DNA of 9,562 nt from NCBI GenBank assembly GCA_017526045.1, contig JAFXRX010000060.1, forward strand, positions 1 through 9,562. The letters are read 5' to 3'. The notes beneath the pieces were generated by a model. It was not told where the DNA came from and did not search any database. It saw only the letters and a program-made list of their open reading frames with translations. Made by a program: the position numbers and the translations under genes. The DNA comes from Opitutales bacterium (lineage in GTDB: Bacteria > Verrucomicrobiota > Verrucomicrobiia > Opitutales > Intestinicryptomonadaceae). Below are positions 6,180 through 9,562 of the stretch, piece after piece (the stretch's first letter is position 1; every line of letters starts with the position of its first letter).

Positions 6180-7987
6180 AGATTTTCAAGCTCCTTGTAG
6201 AGTTTTCCGGTTTCTCCGACTTCGGGCGTGTAGCCGCCGAATGATATTGCGTCGGCTCCGTCGAATATTTTTGCGGCGAATTCGGTTTTGCCGCCGCCGA
6301 TATTTTGCATAATCGAAATTGCGTCGTCGCGGGTTATCGCGCCCGAGAGCATTCCGCTTGAAACGCTCAGCGCGTTTTGCAGGGCGCGCGCGCCAGCCTC
6401 GAAAAATTCCTTCGCCTCGTTTTTCTGCGCCGCCGCCTTTGCCGCCGCCAGATTTTTTTTCAGCGATTTTTTTGCGGCTTGCGCCTGGGCGTACGCGGGG
6501 TCGTCGAGCAGCCTGTTTTTGCGCGACCTGCGCAGGACGGCGGCGCACAAGAGAGCCAAAACCGCCCCCTGCGCAGCCCAAAAATAGGGCGAAGAGGCAA
6601 TCGAATTTTGCGGGGCTTGCGCGCTTTCGCCGCCGTTTATTATTTCGTTCGGCTCGTCCTTTGCCTCCTCCGCGCGGGAGCTTTTTTCGAGCTCTTTTTT
6701 GGCGCGGCCCTTCGAGGGCGCAACTCTTACATAAAGAGGTTTCGTCTTCAAAACTTCGTATTTGCCAGTGTCGGGATTGAAGAAGTTAAACGAGGCGACG
6801 GGAGTTTCTTCAATGTCGGGCGTTGTGGGCACGAGCGTGTAGGAGAACGTTTTTTCGCCGATGTAGGCGTAGCCGTAGCTTTGGTCTTTAAATGAAACTT
6901 TGGGCTTGTAGCTTTTCCATCCCTCCGCATTTTCGAGGGTTGGCGCGGAAAATCTTTCGAAGTTGCCCGAGCCGGAAATTTTTACGGTCATGACGCACGG
7001 CTCGCCTATGCTCAGCGAATTTTCGTCGAGAGGCGCCCTTTCGATTTTAAAATTGCCTATTGCGCCCGAGAAGTCCGCGGGCATGTTTTCTTTGGGAAGC
7101 TCCAAAATCTTTACATCCTTTTGCGGCGAAATAACCGACACATTCCGCGTTTGGAGGGGGAATGTACGGAAGGTCGGCAAAGCCGTGGCCCGCGCCTCGA
7201 ATTGCAGGTTGAATTCGCCCGCTTTGAGAGGGGAGACCACTGTCAAAAACACGACGCTTACAGAGCCGTCGTCGTTTCTATTTTGTTTGGGGGATGTGAA
7301 AAATCCGTTGCAGACAAAGGCGTCGCTGTTTTTGATTTCGGGGGTGATGTCCATGAGGCGGAAGTGCGCGTCAAAAACCTTTTGGCTTATCGTTACCGAA
7401 ACTTCGCAGATAAACGCCTGCCCGACGTAAATTTCATTCGCGTCGATCTTGAATTGGGCTTTGATTTCTTCATTTAAGTCGATTGACTCGTGCAGCGCCA
7501 GTATCTGCTGGTGGCGGCGCGTTATGCTCGGGAATGGCGACAAGTTTAAGCTTGAAACCATCTCCTCCATTTCCTCGACGGGGTCGGGCTCGCTTGGCTC
7601 GGTTTGCGGCGCGTTTGGGTCGACCTTCAATTTGGCGGGCGCGATTGTGTATTTCTTGCCGCCGCTTGTAACTTCCCACTGCTTGATTTCATACTCCCCG
7701 TCGCCGGTCGGGATATAGTTGAAAGTCAGGATTTTTTCGCGCACCGGAGCCTGCATGTTGCTTATGCTTGTGCGCATTTGCTCGCCGCTGCCGATGTATT
7801 GCAGGCCTTCGGGCACGGGGATGTCGGAGGGCTTTATTTGGGCGTCGGCGTCCTTCATGACAATCGTGTATTTTACAGGCTGCCCCTTGCGCGCCACGGG
7901 CGGATAAAATCCGTTTGTCGAAATTGACTGCGCAAACGCCCCGAGCGCGATGGCGGATGTTAAAATTGAAAGAATAGTTTTTTTCAT
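6143..7987 (-). CDS. batD: BatD-type oxygen tolerance protein
   Basis: A 614-residue exported membrane protein of the BatD family. A signal peptide MKKTILSILTSAIALGAFAQ (likely cut near residue 20) is followed by a long beta-rich periplasmic part of repeated Ig-like modules. The first module has PPVARKGQPVKYTIVMKDAD (29-48), ILTFNYIPTGDGEYEI (86-101) and a later YVGQAFICEVSVTISQKVF (187-205). The conserved IGNFKIE followed by SIGEPCVMTVKISGSGNFE (310-344) is strongly BatD-like, as is FSYTLVPTTPDIEETPVASF (381-400) with FFNPDTGKYE (402-411). One membrane helix (about 468-485) leads to a basic stop-transfer segment RRSRKNR and a cytoplasmic helical tail of about 125 residues. The start at 7987 is chosen over an in-frame ATG at 8017 because AAGGA lies 8 nt upstream, it begins the signal peptide and it leaves a 1-nt gap to the preceding stop. 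Partners by family are BatA-C and BatE, encoded alongside. Confidence 0.88.
   Translation of the reverse strand: MKKTILSILTSAIALGAFAQSISTNGFYPPVARKGQPVKYTIVMKDADAQIKPSDIPVPEGLQYIGSGEQMRTSISNMQAPVREKILTFNYIPTGDGEYEIKQWEVTSGGKKYTIAPAKLKVDPNAPQTEPSEPDPVEEMEEMVSSLNLSPFPSITRRHQQILALHESIDLNEEIKAQFKIDANEIYVGQAFICEVSVTISQKVFDAHFRLMDITPEIKNSDAFVCNGFFTSPKQNRNDDGSVSVVFLTVVSPLKAGEFNLQFEARATALPTFRTFPLQTRNVSVISPQKDVKILELPKENMPADFSGAIGNFKIERAPLDENSLSIGEPCVMTVKISGSGNFERFSAPTLENAEGWKSYKPKVSFKDQSYGYAYIGEKTFSYTLVPTTPDIEETPVASFNFFNPDTGKYEVLKTKPLYVRVAPSKGRAKKELEKSSRAEEAKDEPNEIINGGESAQAPQNSIASSPYFWAAQGAVLALLCAAVLRRSRKNRLLDDPAYAQAQAAKKSLKKNLAAAKAAAQKNEAKEFFEAGARALQNALSVSSGMLSGAITRDDAISIMQNIGGGKTEFAAKIFDGADAISFGGYTPEVGETGKLYKELENLCKELSQNSRLF
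6191..6196 (-). promoter_or_regulatory. Ribosome binding site of batE
   Basis: Minus-strand AAGGAG lies 11 nt before the batE ATG and within the batD coding sequence. It supports the overlapping start at 6179. Confidence 0.6.
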
Positions 7988-7988
7988 A

Positions 7989-9560
7989 TTACCAATCCTT
8001 GTAGTTTTTTTCTTCAAATCTGCTGCGCTGGTTGCCGTAGCCGGAGAAGGGCAGCTTTTTTTCGCCTTCCTTCATCGAGTCGAGAACTTGCGAGGCTTCG
8101 CGGCGCGTCATCACGCCGGCCTGCGCGCGGTAGTCGGGCGACTCCTGAGCCTTTGCCTCTTCTGCGGCTGCTTGAGCATCTTTTTGCGCCGCGGCTTCCT
8201 GCGCCGATTTTTCGGGCATTGCGGCCGCCTCGTCTTTCTTTTCCGCGGCGTGCTCTTGTCTTGCGGAGCTTTCGCCCGTCTTGTTTTCGTTTTCGGGCTT
8301 TGCCGCCTGCTCGTTTTGTTTTTTCAAATCGCCTTGGTCTTTCGATTTTTGGCTTTCGCCGTTTTCGTTTTGAGGCTTTTGCTTGTTTTCATCGCCGCGG
8401 TTCTTGTTTTCATCGCCGCTTTGCTGCCGGTCTTGCGGAGAGCTTTCCTTATTTTTATCGGAATTTTCCTTTTGATTTTGCTGCTGATTTTCTTGGCCGT
8501 TTTCCCGGGAGCTGTCCTGCTTGTCCTGATTTTGTTGGTTTTGTTGGGAAGAGTCGCTCTTTTGATTTTGGCTATTTTGATTGTCTTTGCTTTGCTGATT
8601 GTTTTGGTTGTTTTGGTTGTCTTGCTGGTTTTGGTTCTGCTTGTTGTCCTGGTTGTCCTGTTGGTTTTGATTGTCCTGGTTTTGCTGGTTGTCCTTGTTG
8701 TCGTCGCGCAAAAGTTTTTTGAGCTCTTCGATGTTGCGTTCGAGAGCCTTGTTCAATTCTCCGAAGCCTTCCGCGGATTTTTTGAATTCCGAGTCGAAAT
8801 TCGACATGCTTTTAACCGCGTTTTTTGCGGCGCTGAGGTTGCGGGACGCGCTTTGCATCTCGGGCGCAAGCTCGGCGGCGTTTTCAAAATTCTTTTGAGC
8901 GGAGAGGGTTTGCGCGGAGGCGTTTTTGATTTCGCCGCGGATTTTTTGAATATCCTTTTCGGCTTCGGGCAAAAGTTTTTTCGCCTGCCCGCACTTTGAA
9001 ATTTCGCCCTTTATTTCGTTTTGGAGCCCCTGGTCTTTGAGGGCTTCCTCGCCCGAATTTTTGAGGGTTTCAAGCCCCTTTTGCAAAACTTGCGACGAGC
9101 TCTGGATTGCGCCCTGCGCTTGCAAAGACGCGTTTTGCGCCTTTTGAGCCGCCTCTTGGATTTCGATTTTTTCGAAAGATTTTTTCGCCGCATTGTAGTC
9201 CGCGCATCCTATGTTGTAGTAGGATTTTGCGTGTACCGGAATGTCGTTTGCCGAAAGCGCGATTGCCTTGAAAAAGTTTTCGCGGGCGGCGTTGGCGTCG
9301 CTTTTTTGCGCGCAGTCCACGCCTGCGTTGAAATATTCGCGCCAGTTCTTGGGCTCGCTTGTTTTTTCGGACGGCGCGGCGGCTTCGGCTTTCGGCTTTT
9401 CCTGCTGCCCGCCCTGCGCGAAGGCGTTTTCGGGCGCGAGAAATGCGGGGACTGCAAGAAGGGCTATTGCAAAAGATGCGCCCCTGCGCCCGAAAGTCCT
9501 GCGCGTGCCCAGGAAAAATTCCAGCGCAAGAAGCGCGATTGCGGCTGCAAGGGGAATTTG
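7989..9560 (-). CDS. BatB C-terminus fused to BatC-type TPR protein (5' partial)
   Basis: The frame is open to the right window edge, giving 523 visible residues. Residues 1-20 (QIPLAAAIALLALEFFLGTR) look like the C-terminal membrane helix of BatB, the von Willebrand A protein of the Bat system. They continue without a stop into RTFGRRGASF and a second hydrophobic stretch ending AFAQ (residue 49), which resembles a BatC signal peptide. Residues 71-130 carry a partial TPR (NWREYFNAGVDCAQ, FFKAIALSA, KSYYNIGCADY). Residues 130-285 are helical, probably coiled-coil. Residues 286-430 are a Gln/Asn/Asp/Lys-rich tract, then an Ala/Glu/Lys-rich stretch. The C-terminal motif MTRREASQVLDSMKEGEKKL (484-503) and the final YKDW are typical of BatC. 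A GTG at 9320 is the first in-frame ATG, GTG or TTG codon in the window, but it cuts into the TPR, lacks a ribosome binding site and would remove the signal sequence, so it is not favoured. The gene ends 1 nt before batD. BatC identity is strong, the fusion less so. Confidence 0.75.
   Translation of the reverse strand, partial: QIPLAAAIALLALEFFLGTRRTFGRRGASFAIALLAVPAFLAPENAFAQGGQQEKPKAEAAAPSEKTSEPKNWREYFNAGVDCAQKSDANAARENFFKAIALSANDIPVHAKSYYNIGCADYNAAKKSFEKIEIQEAAQKAQNASLQAQGAIQSSSQVLQKGLETLKNSGEEALKDQGLQNEIKGEISKCGQAKKLLPEAEKDIQKIRGEIKNASAQTLSAQKNFENAAELAPEMQSASRNLSAAKNAVKSMSNFDSEFKKSAEGFGELNKALERNIEELKKLLRDDNKDNQQNQDNQNQQDNQDNKQNQNQQDNQNNQNNQQSKDNQNSQNQKSDSSQQNQQNQDKQDSSRENGQENQQQNQKENSDKNKESSPQDRQQSGDENKNRGDENKQKPQNENGESQKSKDQGDLKKQNEQAAKPENENKTGESSARQEHAAEKKDEAAAMPEKSAQEAAAQKDAQAAAEEAKAQESPDYRAQAGVMTRREASQVLDSMKEGEKKLPFSGYGNQRSRFEEKNYKDW
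7996..8000 (-). promoter_or_regulatory. Ribosome binding site of batD
   Basis: Minus-strand AAGGA lies 8 nt before the ATG at 7987, inside the end of the upstream BatC-type gene. It decides the batD start against the upstream in-frame ATG at 8017. Confidence 0.7.
8271..8705 (-). repeat. Degenerate Gln/Asn-rich low-complexity repeat within the batC part
   Basis: About 145 codons of mainly Q, N, D, K, S and E. The densest part (8448-8705) holds near-tandem units such as DNQNQQDNQDNKQNQNQQ. At DNA level the + strand shows imperfect repeats of the type TTGTCCTGGTTTTG with nearly no A, a strong strand asymmetry caused by CAA/CAG, AAC/AAT and GAC codons. The units vary in length, and I see no exact long repeat. 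Family BatC proteins often have charged low-complexity segments before the C-terminal motif; this one is unusually Q/N-rich. Confidence 0.85.
9414..9500 (-). other. Embedded signal-peptide-like segment at BatB/BatC junction
   Basis: Minus-strand residues 21-49 of the visible protein form a classical n-h-c pattern. A basic part (RTFGRRG) is followed by a hydrophobic core (ASFAIALLAVPAFL) and a c-region APENAFA before Q, with an A-x-A site between codons at 9417 and 9416. In a free BatC this would be the N-terminal export signal. Here it sits after a membrane helix in one open frame, so it could be a second membrane helix or an internal cleavage site. Confidence 0.5.
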
Positions 9561-9562
9561 AA

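Noticed and set aside
7988..8017. Upstream in-frame ATG for batD at 8017.
   Set aside because: It adds ten charged residues before an otherwise normal signal peptide and overlaps the previous gene; the 7987 start has AAGGA at 8 nt.
8448..8705. The short repeats considered as a CRISPR array or regulatory iterons.
   Set aside because: Units are degenerate, have no constant length or unique spacers, keep the reading frame and fit low-complexity coding sequence.
7950..8999. A 349-codon + strand ORF encoding a very Leu/Val/Phe-rich, membrane-like protein.
   Set aside because: It is the antisense of the Gln/Asn-codon tract and of BatC. CAA, CAG and AAC codons read backwards give Leu and Val, so the hydrophobicity is an artefact. 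The minus-strand gene has family motifs and operon context.
7989..9320. GTG at 9320 as the start of a separate batC.
   Set aside because: It lies within the TPR region, has no ribosome binding site and would leave the protein without an export signal, although the reading frame continues upstream with one.

Overview
The window looks like chromosomal housekeeping DNA from a Gram-negative bacterium. Exported proteins have Sec-type signal peptides, and there is a Bat (Bacteroides aerotolerance) gene cluster and an OlsF-like aminolipid acyltransferase. My best guess is a Verrucomicrobiota (Opitutales-like) or Bacteroidota-related lineage. This rests only on gene content, A/T-rich spacers and general sequence style, so confidence in the taxonomy is low. 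No rRNA, tRNA, CRISPR array, insertion sequence or prophage gene is visible.

The left half (1-5362) is read on the + strand. It opens with the C-terminal ACT domains of an aspartate kinase (lysC, cut by the window edge). A 118-nt spacer with one clear and one weak terminator hairpin follows. Next come threonine synthase (thrC) and an (R)-citramalate synthase (cimA), which overlap by 4 nt. Nine nt further on is a two-domain acyltransferase: an N-terminal lysophospholipid-acyltransferase-like domain and a C-terminal GNAT/OlsB-like domain, the OlsF arrangement of ornithine or other aminolipid synthesis. LysC and ThrC lie on the aspartate-to-threonine route. CimA makes the isoleucine precursor 2-oxobutyrate without using threonine, so threonine and isoleucine synthesis appear to be co-transcribed but biochemically separate. 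The acyltransferase may share the transcript for lipid synthesis.

A strong, roughly symmetrical hairpin with T-runs on both sides (about 5376-5409) separates this operon from a convergent minus-strand operon in the right half (5445-9560). Read from the right edge leftwards, that operon holds a BatC-type protein continuous with what looks like the C-terminal membrane helix of BatB (a BatB-BatC fusion, 5' end outside the window), then batD, then batE. The genes are separated by 1 nt (batC/batD) or overlap by 37 nt (batD/batE). By family knowledge these are inner-membrane/periplasmic proteins of the MoxR-Bat system, and the MoxR ATPase, the DUF58 protein, BatA and the rest of BatB would be expected to the right of the window.

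The most unusual features are three. First is the apparent BatB-BatC fusion with an embedded signal-peptide-like segment. Second is the roughly 145-residue Gln/Asn-rich tract in BatC. Third is the lack of Shine-Dalgarno sequences on the + strand genes, including a possible leaderless thrC, compared with good ones before batD and batE. I see no convincing wholly new system; most of the window is explained by known families.
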